Shown here: one piece after another, positions 44,617 through 53,460 of the stretch
Position numbering within the stretch: position 1 is the stretch's first letter
How the letters are laid out: every line of letters starts with the position of its first letter
Assembly (NCBI GenBank): GCA_016195915.1
Contig: JACPYS010000018.1
Location: forward strand, 222,071-286,070
Reading direction: 5' to 3'
From: Betaproteobacteria bacterium
GTDB taxonomy: Bacteria; Pseudomonadota; Gammaproteobacteria; Burkholderiales; SG8-39
DNA length: 64,000 bases
Position numbers and translations under genes: made by a program
The notes under the pieces: generated by a model
What the model saw: the letters and a program-made list of their open reading frames with translations, nothing else
Database searches by the model: none
What the model was told of the DNA's origin: nothing

Positions 44617-45225
44617 CTACTTCACGAGTCCTTCGGCTTTCAGGGTTTCCTGCACCTTGGGCCGCGCGGCGACGCGCGCGACGTAGGCCTTGATCGCCGG
44701 CCAGCGCCCGAGGTCCACGCCGGTCATGCCCGACCAGTTGAGCACCGTGAACATGTACGCGTCGGCGACGGTGAATTGCTCGCCCATGAGCCAGGACCTG
44801 CCCTCGAGCTGCTTCGCGACGTAGTCGAGCCGCAAGCCGAGCCGGTCCAGCGTCGCCTGCTTCCAGTCGCCGGCGCATTTCGGGTTGAACATCGCGCCCC
44901 AGGTCTTGTGCAATTCGGAGGTGATGAAGTTGAGCCACTCCTGCAGGCGATAGCGTTCCGTGGTGCCTGCCTTCGGCGCGAGGCCCGACTCGGGCTTCTG
45001 GTCGGCGAGGTACTGCACGATCACGGGTCCTTCGGTGAAGCGCTCGCCGCTGTCGAGTTCCAGCAGCGGGACATAACCTTTCGCATTGACCTGGTTGTAA
45101 TCGCCGCCGCTCGCGAGTTGCTTGGATTTCAGGTCGACTTTCTGCAGATCGACCGCGATGCCGGCTTCGCGCGCCACGATGTGCGGCGAGAGCGAACAGG
45201 CGCCGGGTGAGAAGTAAAGTTTCAT
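44617..45225 (-). CDS. glutathione S-transferase, beta-class-like
   Basis: 202 residues. MKLYFSPGACSLSPHIVARE, with Cys10 as in beta-class GSTs. GYVPLLELDSGERFTEGPVI is the glutathione-binding loop and FTVADAYMFTVLNW the C-terminal N-capping region. AGGAGT upstream of the ATG at 45225 fixes the start. Middle gene of a leftward doxX-gst-dioxygenase run, divergent from a LysR gene: an oxidative or aromatic detoxification set. Confidence 0.92.
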   Translation of the reverse strand: MKLYFSPGACSLSPHIVAREAGIAVDLQKVDLKSKQLASGGDYNQVNAKGYVPLLELDSGERFTEGPVIVQYLADQKPESGLAPKAGTTERYRLQEWLNFITSELHKTWGAMFNPKCAGDWKQATLDRLGLRLDYVAKQLEGRSWLMGEQFTVADAYMFTVLNWSGMTGVDLGRWPAIKAYVARVAARPKVQETLKAEGLVK

Positions 45226-45273
45226 GCTGACACTCCTGGCTGTTCTGACGGTTGGGGGGTGGGGATTATGCAT

Positions 45274-45696
45274 TCATGCAGTGCGTAGCGTTGCGCCCCG
45301 CGCGAACAGTTTCGAAAGCGCGAATCGGCCATCGCCAAGCAATACCTGGACAAGCGCAGCTGCGCTCAGGAAGGCGGGGTACTCCCAGCCGCCATTGGCC
45401 ACGGTAAACAGCCAGCCGTTGCCGGCGTGTACCCAGGTCGCGCCGAGCAATACCGGGATCAACGCCGCCGCGACGTAGCGCGCATGGACACCGGCCAGGA
45501 TCAGCGCGCCTCCGACCAGTTCTGCGAAGAACGTAACGTAGGCGAGCGGGCCGGGAAGTCCGAGCGATTCGAAGAACTTCACCGTGCCGGGCAGCGTGAA
45601 CACCGAATACTTCAGCAGCGCGTGCGCAATGAACATCACCCCGAGGGCCACGCGCAGCACGAACGCGGCGTAAGGGGCGGTACGTATATCGATCAT
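45274..45696 (-). CDS. DoxX family membrane protein
   Basis: 140 residues from the ATG preceded by GAGGAACCGGATC. Four membrane segments with FVLRVALGVMFIAHALLKYS, VTFFAELVGGALILAG and LIPVLLGATWVHAG, the DoxX pattern. Inner membrane; proposed role in redox protection. First gene of the leftward run opposite lysR. Confidence 0.88.
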   Translation of the reverse strand: MIDIRTAPYAAFVLRVALGVMFIAHALLKYSVFTLPGTVKFFESLGLPGPLAYVTFFAELVGGALILAGVHARYVAAALIPVLLGATWVHAGNGWLFTVANGGWEYPAFLSAAALVQVLLGDGRFALSKLFARGATLRTA

Positions 45697-45778
45697 GATC
45701 CGGTTCCTCATTTGGTTGATGGCACGTGCGGAATGCACGTTGGATTGCAGTCTGACTATAAACGGATATGGGATAAAG

Positions 45779-45818
45779 GTAGTAAAATGAAATTAATAAT
45801 ACCGATTATCAGGATAAT
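45779..45818. promoter_or_regulatory. divergent promoter/LysR-box candidate
   Basis: AT-rich core of the doxX-lysR spacer. TTATC-AG-GATAA within CGATTATCAGGATAATATCG is a short inverted repeat just before the LysR start, in the position expected for an autoregulatory LysR site. Confidence 0.35.
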
Positions 45819-45826
45819 ATCGCACG

Positions 45827-46753
45827 ATGGATCGACTTCAGGCGATACGAGTATTCTCTCAAGTTGTTGAATCCGGGAGCTTTTCAAAGGCTGCAGTACG
45901 GCTTGACATTTCTCCCACGGCTGCATCGCGGTTCGTCGCTGAACTCGAAGCCCATCTGAATACGCGGCTGTTGCAACGCACCACGCGGCGTGTGAACCTG
46001 ACCGACAGCGGGCGCGGTTTCTACGAGCGTTGCGTGCAGATCCTTGCGGAACTCGACGATGCGGAGCAGGAAGCTTCGCAGGCATCCGCCATGCCCCGCG
46101 GCACGATCCGGCTGACGACGTCGATCAACTTCGGCATGCGTCACGTGACCCCGGCAATCGCCGCATTCCTGGTGCATTACCCGCAGGTGAAATTCGACGT
46201 GTCGCTGTCGGATCGCGTCGTGGACCTGGTCGAGGAAGGATTCGACCTCGCGATTCGCATCGGCACCGCGGGACGGGACACGCTGGTGGCGCGCAAGCTC
46301 GGCGAGACCCGCCTCGTGCCCTGCGCTTCGCCCGCGTATCTGGCCCGGCACGGGACGCCTGCGACGCCGGAGGACCTCGAGCCACACAACTGCCTGACCT
46401 ACGAATATGCGCTGCGCGACCAATGGGTCTTCGTCGACGCCGCCGGGCGCGAGCACTCGGTGCGCGTTTCCGGCAGCCTCAATTCGAACAACGGCGACCT
46501 GCTCGCCGAAGCTGCAGTGCAGGGGGTAGGCATCGTGTGCGAACCGACCTTCATCGTCGGACCGGAGATCCGCGCCGGGCGGCTGGTGCCGATCCTGCAG
46601 GAATTCGCCGCGCCGCGCAGCCCGATCTACGCGGTGTACACGAGCCGCAAGCACCTGTCGGCGCGCGTGCGGCTGTTCGTGGATTTTCTGCTCGAGCGGT
46701 TCGGCCAGACGGCGGACTTCACGATCCCGGCACTCATCGTTTCACGAACTTGA
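45827..46753 (+). CDS. LysR family transcriptional regulator
   Basis: 308 residues. N-terminal winged helix: IRVFSQVVESGSFSKAAVRL then SPTAASRFVAELEAHLNTRL. The C-terminal periplasmic-binding-like effector domain is typical of the AaeR/DmlR-like subgroup (LTTSINFGMRHVTPAIAAFL, DLAIRIGTAGRDTLVARKLG). Divergent from doxX-gst-dioxygenase and therefore their likely regulator. Its 3' end overlaps the convergent methyltransferase gene by 20 bases. Confidence 0.92.
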   Translation: MDRLQAIRVFSQVVESGSFSKAAVRLDISPTAASRFVAELEAHLNTRLLQRTTRRVNLTDSGRGFYERCVQILAELDDAEQEASQASAMPRGTIRLTTSINFGMRHVTPAIAAFLVHYPQVKFDVSLSDRVVDLVEEGFDLAIRIGTAGRDTLVARKLGETRLVPCASPAYLARHGTPATPEDLEPHNCLTYEYALRDQWVFVDAAGREHSVRVSGSLNSNNGDLLAEAAVQGVGIVCEPTFIVGPEIRAGRLVPILQEFAAPRSPIYAVYTSRKHLSARVRLFVDFLLERFGQTADFTIPALIVSRT

Positions 46754-47579
46754 GCGTGAAGCGGTCGCTCTCGCCGATGGCGGCGTATTTCGCGCGATCC
46801 CTGTCCTTCAGGCGATACGTCGGTGGCAGCGTCCATACGCCTTCGGGATGATCCTTCGTGTCCCTCGGATTGGCATTGGTCTCCGACGAGCCGACGAGCT
46901 TGAACCCGGCCTTTTCGATCAGCGCGATCGCGAAGTCCTGGCGAACGTAGCCCGATTTCAGCTGTGCTTGCTGTGGCTGATCGGTGCGTCCGCGATGATC
47001 GACCACGCCGAGCACGCCGCCTGGCTTGAGCGCCTTGTGGAAGGCGCGCAGCGCCCCGTCGACTTCGTTGCGTTCGATCCAGTTGTGCAGGTTGCGGAAC
47101 GTGAGCACAAAGTCCGCGCTGCCGGCGGGCGCGATCTCGTGCAGGTCCGCGTTGAATTGCGTGACCACGACCTTGTCGTATAGCGCGGGCTCGGCCTTCA
47201 GCCTCGCGAGCAGTTTCAGATGGTCGGCAAGATACTGCGGCGCCGCCATTCGATCGCGGTTTGCAGCAATGTAAAGGCCCTTGTCCTTCAGGTGGGGCGC
47301 GAGAATTTCCATGTAATAACCGCCGCTGCCCGGCAGGATTTCCACCACGGTGCTGTCGTCCCTGACGCCGAAGAACGTGAGCACCTCGAGCGGATGCCGG
47401 AATCCATCTCGCGCCACGTTGCCGGCGCTGCGATGGGGTGCCGCGAGCCGCTGCGCGAGGTCGCTTGCATCCCGCATGGGCACCGGTGCGCAGGACGACG
47501 CGACGATCGAAACCATTGCCGCGGCGAGCAGCCAGGCAATGGGGGAAACGACTTCGTCCGGCTTCGCGAGCGAGTGCAT
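46734..47579 (-). CDS. exported class I SAM methyltransferase-like protein
   Basis: 281 residues. An N-terminal hydrophobic segment ending VASSCAP looks like a signal or lipoprotein peptide. Then VVEILPGSGGYYMEILAPHL (SAM-binding motif I), NADLHEIAP, FVLTFRNLHNWIER and GGVLGVVDHRGR. Matches the COG4798-type predicted methyltransferases, which unusually carry export signals. The substrate is unknown. Ends inside the end of lysR on the other strand. Confidence 0.82.
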   Translation of the reverse strand: MHSLAKPDEVVSPIAWLLAAAMVSIVASSCAPVPMRDASDLAQRLAAPHRSAGNVARDGFRHPLEVLTFFGVRDDSTVVEILPGSGGYYMEILAPHLKDKGLYIAANRDRMAAPQYLADHLKLLARLKAEPALYDKVVVTQFNADLHEIAPAGSADFVLTFRNLHNWIERNEVDGALRAFHKALKPGGVLGVVDHRGRTDQPQQAQLKSGYVRQDFAIALIEKAGFKLVGSSETNANPRDTKDHPEGVWTLPPTYRLKDRDRAKYAAIGESDRFTLKFVKR

Positions 47580-47586
47580 GGGCTGG

Positions 47587-48624
47587 CTAGACGCGGGCGG
47601 CCAGTTGCCGCGTCAGATCGGCGGCGGGTATCTCCTTGCATCCGGTCACGTTCTGACCGGCCCACATCGGAGAAAAATCGCCGCTGCCCCGGCGTTCACT
47701 CGCTGCGCGCAGAGGTCCCATGGCGGAGGTGGCGAGCGGAAACGCGGGTGCAACGGCGCTGATCGGGCCAAGCTCCCGCATGATGCGATTGACGATGCCG
47801 CGCGCGGGCCGGCCGGTGAATAGATTGGTGAGCATGGTGCGGCGGGCAGCCTCGCTTTTCAGCGCAGCCCGGTGTACTGCGCTCGTCGTGGCTTCCGGGC
47901 AAAGCAGGTAGGCCGTTCCAACCTGCGCGCCCGCGGCGCCGAGCGCCATGGCAGCGGCGACACCCCCGGCACCCGCAATGCCGCCCGCGGCAATCACGGG
48001 GATCTTCACCGCGCGCACGACCTGCGGCAACAGCGCAAAGGTTCCAACCTGGGAATTGACGTCCTCCGACAGAAAGATGCCGCGATGCCCGCCCGCCTCG
48101 AGGCCCTGCGCAATGACCGCGTCTGCACCATGCGCCTCGAGCCAAAGCGCTTCCTCGACGGTGGTCGCCGACGAAAGGATCTTCGATCCCCAGCTCCGCA
48201 CGCGCGCGAGCAACTCGGCCGAAGGCAAACCAAAATGAAAGCTGACAACCGCAGGCTTGTATTCACCCAGCACGTCGGCGGCTTCGGGGCCGAACGGTGC
48301 ACGTCCCGGGCCCGCAGGTACGGCGTCCAGGTCCAGCCCGAACTCCTGGTAATACGGCGCAAGCGCCGCTCGCCAGATGGCCTAGCGACCGACGCTCGGC
48401 GTGGGCGGCGCATGGCAGAAGAAATTTACGTTGTACGGCTCGGCGGTCTGCGACCTGAGCTCGTTGAGTTCGCTGCGCATGGCTTCGACGCTCAGCATGG
48501 CGCAGGGGAGCGAGCCCAGTCCGCCCGCGTTCGACACGGCAACCGCAAGCCGGCTGCCGTGCGCCCCCGCCATCGGTGCCTGGATGACGGGCAGTTCGAT
48601 GCCCAGGAGTTCCTGCAGGTTCAC
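47587..48624 (-). pseudogene. nitronate monooxygenase-family gene with in-frame TAG
   Basis: FMN-dependent nitronate monooxygenase family. The N-terminal 80 codons (ELLGIELPVIQAPMAGAHGS, VNFFCHAPP) end at TAG (complement of 48382-48384). The same frame resumes at once with AIWRAALAPYYQEFGLDLDA, VSFHFGLPSAE, DAVIAQGLEAGGHRG and PVIAAGGIAGAGGVAAAMAL to 47587. Homologues usually have Glu at the stop, so GAG to TAG is the simplest change. Start GTG overlaps the SelW stop (GTGA). Probably inactive unless the stop is an assembly error. Confidence 0.85.
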
Positions 48625-48848
48625 TGACTTTTCTCCTTCAAGGCCCGCAGGACTTCGGCTGATTCCGGGAAACGGCCCGCGCGGTGCTTCGAGAAAATCA
48701 TGACGCCATCCGCCACGACATCGAACACGCCGCCGGCGCCCTCGATGAGTTCAGGCTTGACGCCGAGCTGATCGGAGATTTCGGCCGCCAAACTGGAGGC
48801 CCGGGGCCGGTAGTCTCAAAGCCCGCAGTATTTGATGGTGATATGCAT
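48621..48848 (-). CDS. SelW-like (Rdx family) selenoprotein, TGA-encoded selenocysteine
   Basis: 75 residues when the TGA at 48816-48818 is read as selenocysteine (U): MHITIKYCGLUDYRPRASSL opens the protein. The TGA falls exactly on the second redox position of the CxxC/CxxU motif of the SelT/SelW/SelH family. The rest is family-typical (LIEGAGGVFDVVADGVMIFS, then AGRFPESAEVL). Ribosome site GGAGG seven bases before the ATG. It lies three bases after the preceding stop, and the NMO gene overlaps its end by GTGA, so it sits in a tight operon. The family is a small thioredoxin-fold redox protein. The SECIS candidate is listed separately. Confidence 0.8.
48782..48803 (-). promoter_or_regulatory. 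bacterial SECIS-like hairpin
   Basis: Immediately 3' of the in-frame TGA: CGG(G)CC pairs with GGCCG (one bulged G). After a U-C mismatch, CCA pairs with UGG, closing a GUU triloop. The loop starts 22 nt after the UGA and begins with G. This fits the bacterial SECIS model of a small apical loop with an early G at 16-37 nt. Folding was done by hand. Confidence 0.6.
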
Positions 48849-48850
48849 GG

Positions 48851-49108
48851 TCAGCCTCCTCGGGGCAACAGTTCAGGATAACCATTCGCCGAGGGTAACG
48901 GCAAGCCCGCCGGGGGTGTCCGGACGGATGAAAGCAACGAATTTCGCGGATGCCGGGCGAAGAAGGCGGCGGCCGGAATCTCCTCCACGAATCCGTCGGC
49001 TGCCGTGACCGGAATGGATAGCCCGCGAGCCGTGCCGGTACCAGCCCAAAGCAATGCGAAGCCAAGCACCAGCGGCAGCAGCCTCGCAACCATGGCGGGC
49101 CGGCTCAT
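48851..49108 (-). CDS. small exported protein of unknown function
   Basis: 85 residues. Clear signal peptide (ARLLPLVLGFALLWAGTGTA) and a short mature part (VTAADGFVEEIPAAAFFARH, then PPAGLPLPSANGYPEL). Start overlaps the upstream stop (ATGA), and its stop lies two bases before the selW ATG. Might itself be shortened; no family recognised. Confidence 0.55.
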   Translation of the reverse strand: MSRPAMVARLLPLVLGFALLWAGTGTARGLSIPVTAADGFVEEIPAAAFFARHPRNSLLSSVRTPPAGLPLPSANGYPELLPRGG

Positions 49109-50163
49109 GCGAATTGTTCGCCGAACAGCAGGGACCAGGCGCTCCGGTAGGCTACGTCGTACCGGGTCTCGGCCGGCAGCTGTCCGAGGAAATCCCTGTG
49201 CTTCCGATCGTATTCGTCGATCCGCTGGAGGCGATCCTGGCCCAGGTCGAGGGCCGAGAGGAATCGCCCCGGATGGGCGACGATCAGTCTTCGCCATTCG
49301 TCCTCGAGGCCACCGGAGGCCGCCCACACGCGCGCGTGCCGCTGTCTGCTCAGAGGGTAGGTGGAGGACGCGTCGCCGAATGCCGCGTCGAAATACAGGT
49401 TCGGAAATCGCCTGATCAGCGATTCGACGTAGGCGGGCGTATATCGGGAGGCGCGTTCGATGTAGAGTACCTGTGCCAGGTGGCACCAGATCACCCTCGC
49501 CTTCAGATACTGTTCCAGCATGGCTTCGAGCGGCGCCAGAAGCTCGTCCTCCACTTCGTAGTGAATCTGGAACGCCATGCCCGTCGTCTGGCTCAGGCCG
49601 AATACGCGATGCGCTGCGGCGCCGTCGATTGGAACGCGGACATCGCGATCCAATTCACCGCGCCTCACCTGCCTGGGCGAAGGGTAGTGGCGAAACTCGA
49701 ATTCACCGAGAAGCATCATCTGCCCTTTGCGGGCTGCAGCTGCCTGCGCGTCGAGGAATTCGTCCGCGGCTTCTGTCAGGGCTGGCGGTTGCCCGCCGTT
49801 GCCGACGGGAATGAAGCGGTCGGGATAGCGGGCGATCAACCGATCCGACAGATTGTCAAAACGCACACCCCTGCTGAACTGGTTCCTGCCGATATCCGCG
49901 GACAGCGCCATCAGCCCGATGTTCAGCCGATCCATGCTCTGTGCGATGGCATCGATATCGACGCTGGAGGAATTGCACGAACTCTCGATATCGACATAAG
50001 GCAGGTTTCCGGCGGCCAGGATCCTTCTGAGCCGTTCGGCATACGCCGCTTTCAATCGGGAGAAATCAGCGCTGCCCTCGGGGTTCCCGATCGCCGGCAG
50101 GCTCGCGGCGACCGGAAGCGCACAGGCCGCCTTGAGCAGGCGGCGTCGGGTGATCGTGTTCAC
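49105..50163 (-). CDS. exported amidohydrolase-like protein (Tat-type signal)
   Basis: 352 residues. N-terminus MNTITRRRLLKAACALPVAA has a twin-Arg-like motif. Amidohydrolase-2-type barrel: PYVDIESSCNSS in place of HxH, YPDRFIPVGNGG, MMLLGEFEFRHYPS, MAFQIHYEVEDE, ARVIWCHLAQVL, FLSALDLGQDRL. Metal-site residues are only partly conserved, so activity is uncertain. First gene of a leftward run with the small exported protein, selW and the NMO pseudogene. Confidence 0.75.
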   Translation of the reverse strand: MNTITRRRLLKAACALPVAASLPAIGNPEGSADFSRLKAAYAERLRRILAAGNLPYVDIESSCNSSSVDIDAIAQSMDRLNIGLMALSADIGRNQFSRGVRFDNLSDRLIARYPDRFIPVGNGGQPPALTEAADEFLDAQAAAARKGQMMLLGEFEFRHYPSPRQVRRGELDRDVRVPIDGAAAHRVFGLSQTTGMAFQIHYEVEDELLAPLEAMLEQYLKARVIWCHLAQVLYIERASRYTPAYVESLIRRFPNLYFDAAFGDASSTYPLSRQRHARVWAASGGLEDEWRRLIVAHPGRFLSALDLGQDRLQRIDEYDRKHRDFLGQLPAETRYDVAYRSAWSLLFGEQFA

Positions 50164-50280
50164 GTTACGAAGAACGATGCCACCCGCTGCGGTAAGACCC
50201 GAGCGGTCCGTACAAGAGGTCGCGCTGATATTTCCTCGGATGAACCCGGGCGTCGCACGGAAAAGCGGTTCGAATGCGTG

Positions 50281-50967
50281 TCACCTGTGCCCCGCCCGCG
50301 TCGCATCGCCATCGAAGGAAGGTTCGACCGCATTTGCCAGCTGCAACAGCTCGTGCGGGAACTCCAGCAGAGCGCCGGGAGAGGCGGCCCGCAGCTCGGC
50401 GAGCGACCCGTGGCCCCAAAGGACCCCAACCGAGCGCAGGGCATTCGCCTGTGCTGCATGGATATCGATGCCGCGATCGCCAATCATCGTGGAGGACGCG
50501 GAGATCACACGCCCGGCAAGCAGCGAAGCCAGCTGGTGCTTCTTCTGGATTCCGATATCGCCGCCACTCACGAAACGGAAGTGCTGGCGAAGGCCGAACA
50601 AACGAAGAATGCGCTCTGCGAAATCGCCGCGCTTCGAGGTGCAGAGCCCGAGCGGGAGGCCGCTGGAGGCGAGGCTGTGCAATGCCTCGGGGACCCCGGA
50701 ATAGAGCGAGTTCTCCGAGTAACCTACCTCTGCGTAGCGCTCGCGGTACTTGCAGACCAGGGCGGCGATATGCTCGCGCGACGCGCTTCCCGTAATCGAG
50801 GTGAACGTGTCGTCCAGCGGCGGACCGATGAATTTGGAGACTTGATCCTCGCAGATCGGCGGGTGACCAAAATGCTGAAGCGCGTAGTTGATGGAGCGGC
50901 CAAGGCCGAGCGCCGGATCGCTGATGGTGCCGTCGAGGTCGAAGATCAGAAACGCGATGGATGGCAT
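50281..50967 (-). CDS. HAD family hydrolase, phosphoglycolate phosphatase-like
   Basis: 228 residues from the ATG at 50967. HAD motifs: IFDLDGTISD (motif I), GLCTSKRGDF (II), QKKHQ (III Lys), STMIGDRGIDIHAA (IV). The cap domain matches the Gph/PpaX type. Cytoplasmic phosphatase of small phospho-substrates. It is separated by 118 bp from the amidohydrolase-like gene downstream, so a shared transcript is uncertain. Confidence 0.9.
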   Translation of the reverse strand: MPSIAFLIFDLDGTISDPALGLGRSINYALQHFGHPPICEDQVSKFIGPPLDDTFTSITGSASREHIAALVCKYRERYAEVGYSENSLYSGVPEALHSLASSGLPLGLCTSKRGDFAERILRLFGLRQHFRFVSGGDIGIQKKHQLASLLAGRVISASSTMIGDRGIDIHAAQANALRSVGVLWGHGSLAELRAASPGALLEFPHELLQLANAVEPSFDGDATRAGHR

Positions 50968-50994
50968 GCAGTTCAGATTTCGAGGCATGCGGCG

Positions 50995-51318
50995 TCAGGA
51001 CATGCCGTTCGCGTTGGCCGCCTTCTCAGGCACGTCCTGGCCGGCTTCCCAATGCTCGACGAGCTTTCCATTTTCGAGTTTGAACTAGATGAAGGCCTGC
51101 AGTCCTTCGGGGCCGGCAGCCGCAACCGGGTCGTGCTGGGTGCAGCGCGGGCCGAGATACCCGGACGCGGCCTCGAAGTCTTTCTGGTTGAGCGCTTTTT
51201 CATAGAACTCCACCACATTCTTCTTGCTGGACTCCTGTTGCAGCGCGTCCGCGCCCTGGATGGAAGTCATCGCGAGCGCGAGCGCCGCGGCTGCAAGAAT
51301 TCCAACGATTCGTGTCAT
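50995..51318 (-). pseudogene. SnoaL/NTF2-like gene with internal deletion
   Basis: Signal peptide (ILAAAALALAMTSIQGADA), then NVVEFYEKALNQKDFEAASG and DPVAAAGPEGLQAFI, the first half of a SnoaL-like protein. TAG follows (complement of 51085-51087). The same frame then gives FKLENGKLVEHWEAGQDVPE and KAANANGMS, the family C-terminus. About 45 middle residues are absent and the stop lies at the join. A deletion pseudogene. Confidence 0.85.
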
Positions 51319-52133
51319 GCATTCCCCCTCGTGTTAACCGCAAATGCCTTGAAAAAAGTGTAGCAAAACACGCCATCCGCTGCCGCAGTCCGGTACAAAT
51401 CGGCGATGCCCCTGTCGAAGTCGGCTTCGCTCATGATCCCCGATTCAAGAGAGGATTTCCGGATACCCTCGATCATCGCGGTAAACGTCTTCCTTGTGAA
51501 TCCCTCGACCAGATCGGGCTTGCTGGCGTCGACGTAGACCATGCGCGGGGAGACGCGAAGCTCGCCAAAGCCAGCCTCCTTGAGCAAGGGGTAAAGCGCC
51601 CGTCCTATCAACGCATTGCCCCCTGCTCTTGCCTGCAACTCCACCTGGCAACGAACCGCCCTGCGCGCATAGTCGCTGTCCGGATAGAAGTACGCGGAGC
51701 CGTGGTCGCCTTCGATTACCGTAATGGTTCCCCCGGGCTTCAATACGCATTTCAATGCTCTCAGCGCCTCAACGGGCCGGGCCAGGTGCTCAAGCACGAA
51801 GCACACGAAGACGTGATCGAACGACCCGGTCGGAAACGGCAAATGGAAGATATCGGCCTGTCGCAACGTCACGTTGTTGATGCCTGCCCCCTGAACAGCC
51901 TTTCCCGCTTCGACGAGCGATGCTTCAGACAGGTCGATGGAGGTAATCAGCGCCTTCGGACTGTTCGACGCCAGCGTGACTGTTTGCGCACCGACACCGC
52001 AGCCGGCCTCCAGAACGCTGCTGCCTTCCGGGTAGGCCGTATCCCGATGCAACAGCTCCGCGAGCGTGGATGCCTGGTCCTGCAGCCGCCGATTTTCTCG
52101 CGCATCGTAACCATGCAGGTACGCGCTAGTCAT
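51315..52133 (-). CDS. class I SAM-dependent methyltransferase
   Basis: 272 residues from the ATG at 52133, which overlaps the truncated isochorismatase end. VLEAGCGVGAQTVTLASNSP is motif I; ITSIDLSEASL, ADIFHLPFPTGSFDHVFVCF and LKPGGTITVIEGDHG complete the Rossmann methyltransferase pattern. UbiE/COQ5-like size; substrate unknown. Its 3' end overlaps the start of the SnoaL pseudogene by four bases. Confidence 0.88.
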   Translation of the reverse strand: MTSAYLHGYDARENRRLQDQASTLAELLHRDTAYPEGSSVLEAGCGVGAQTVTLASNSPKALITSIDLSEASLVEAGKAVQGAGINNVTLRQADIFHLPFPTGSFDHVFVCFVLEHLARPVEALRALKCVLKPGGTITVIEGDHGSAYFYPDSDYARRAVRCQVELQARAGGNALIGRALYPLLKEAGFGELRVSPRMVYVDASKPDLVEGFTRKTFTAMIEGIRKSSLESGIMSEADFDRGIADLYRTAAADGVFCYTFFKAFAVNTRGNA

Positions 52134-52524
52134 CAAACGCCAGCGCCCTGCGCGTGGTGGTGTCGACACAGAACTCCGTATGCATTCCGCAGATTTCAAG
52201 GCTGGCAACCGCATGCCGCTCGAGGACTTCCGCCAACTCCGTGCGATGGAACGAATCCGGGGTGGTCTTTCGAATGCGCAGGTCGGTCGGCTCAACGTGA
52301 AGGCCACGGGCAAGTTGCCGCGCATCCGTTCCAAACTCAAGGTATCCGGATTCGGACTCGTGCTGCATGAAGATTACGGCCGCAGCTGCAGCGCGCGCCT
52401 TCTCGGAAACCTTGTTGATTCGAGCGATGACTTGCCGTGACTCAAAAGCGTCGTGTTCGCCTTCGCACAGACCCTGTTGGACGTCAATGACAAGGAGTGC
52501 CGTATTTATGGGTGGAGAAGTCAT
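52126..52524 (-). pseudogene. isochorismatase-family gene, C-terminally truncated
   Basis: 132 residues. Isochorismatase-type cysteine hydrolase: LLVIDVQQGLCEGEHDAF (catalytic Asp), RIRKTTPDSFHRTEL (Lys), LEICGMHTEFCVDTTTRRAL (Cys). Family members go on for about 45-50 residues more; here the frame ends right after RRALAFDD, where the methyltransferase start begins. Likely a deletion fused to the next gene, removing the last strand and helices. Confidence 0.7.
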
Positions 52525-52841
52525 TGAAAGGCTTGGCCGCCTCCTGCAGGACGCCTGGCGAGGAGTGCCCACACGCCCGCGGCCGAAAGCAGCGAGCCAC
52601 CCGCGAGATTGAAGCGCCGCTGCGCCCGTGGCGACGCCAACAATCTGCGCGCCGAGGCCGCGAACACTGCGTACAGCGTCGCGTTGACTGTGGCCATGGC
52701 TACGAATGTGGCGGCAAGGACCCAAAGCTGCTGCGTGACACTCGCATTCGGGTCAATGAACTGCGGCAGGAAGGCCACGAAGAACACGATTCGCTTCGGA
52801 TTCAGTGCGGTGACGAAGGCGAGCCAGAGTTCGACGGACAT
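52521..52841 (-). pseudogene. internally deleted LysE/RhtB exporter gene
   Basis: 106 residues. The start MSVELWLAFV is the usual LysE N-terminus but joins in frame directly to TALNPKRIVFFVAFLPQFID, which belongs to the middle of the family, then continues to a normal C-terminus (LAGGSLLSAAGVWALLAR). About 100 residues, including the first membrane helices, are missing. Loss at a short AFV-type similarity is plausible. It overlaps the isochorismatase start by four bases. Confidence 0.8.
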
Positions 52842-52939
52842 AGGTGGTACTCCTCTAGGGGGCTGGAGGTCGCGTTTTGCGGCGGGCAGCCGCGGTGCAC
52901 GAAAATGGTACGCCGCTTCCGGCCCGTGCGCCGCGTCCC

Positions 52940-53302
52940 CTAACGCAGCAGTGAGAAACCATCGAAAGGGCCGAAGTAGGCCGCACCGAACCGGTCCAGT
53001 ATCTCCCTCAACTCGTCGCTTGGGCCCCCGAAAACCGTGAAGCGTCTTCGGTCGACCATGTTCGCGAACCGTTCGCCGTACATTTTCGTGAATGCCAGCA
53101 AGTGCGCCACCGCGGCGGCTGAGTCCGCATACCTCTCGTAGAGGTAGACGAACTTACCGTCCTCGCTGACAAACCGTTCGTAGATCAGGACCCCCGGCTC
53201 GCCCCTGGTGGAATTCACCATCTCGCTCGTCAGCGTCCGGAAGTTGTCGAGTTCGCCGGGTCTTACCGTCAGCTCGACCTGCCAGGAAACTTCAGCGTGC
53301 AT
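52940..53302 (-). CDS. antibiotic biosynthesis monooxygenase (ABM) family protein
   Basis: 120 residues from the ATG at 53302; longer frames upstream are unsupported. ABM/quinol-monooxygenase-like ferredoxin fold: SWQVELTVRPGELDNFRTLT, GVLIYERFVSEDGKFVYLYE, AAVAHLLAFTKMYGERF. These small cytoplasmic dimers act on quinones or bind small ligands. Stands 158 bp from the next gene. Confidence 0.82.
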   Translation of the reverse strand: MHAEVSWQVELTVRPGELDNFRTLTSEMVNSTRGEPGVLIYERFVSEDGKFVYLYERYADSAAAVAHLLAFTKMYGERFANMVDRRRFTVFGGPSDELREILDRFGAAYFGPFDGFSLLR

Positions 53303-53460
53303 GCGAACGGTTCCCGAGTTGTTCAACGATAGCGCGGCGTGATCGCGTAGCGCAATCGCAACCGGCCCCCGTACGCCGCGAGCGGCCGCGCTGCACCGAG
53401 GCGGTGAAGCAGGTTCGCCGGTTCCATGTTTACCGGGTGGTCGGGTAACATCGTCGCCTG

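Noticed and set aside
48382..48384. TAG in the NMO gene as pyrrolysine
   Set aside because: No sign of pyrrolysine use; the site is normally Glu and the window suggests a betaproteobacterium.
49054..51363. 769-codon plus-strand open frame
   Set aside because: Covers several well-supported minus-strand genes; composition typical of an antisense frame, no recognisable domain.
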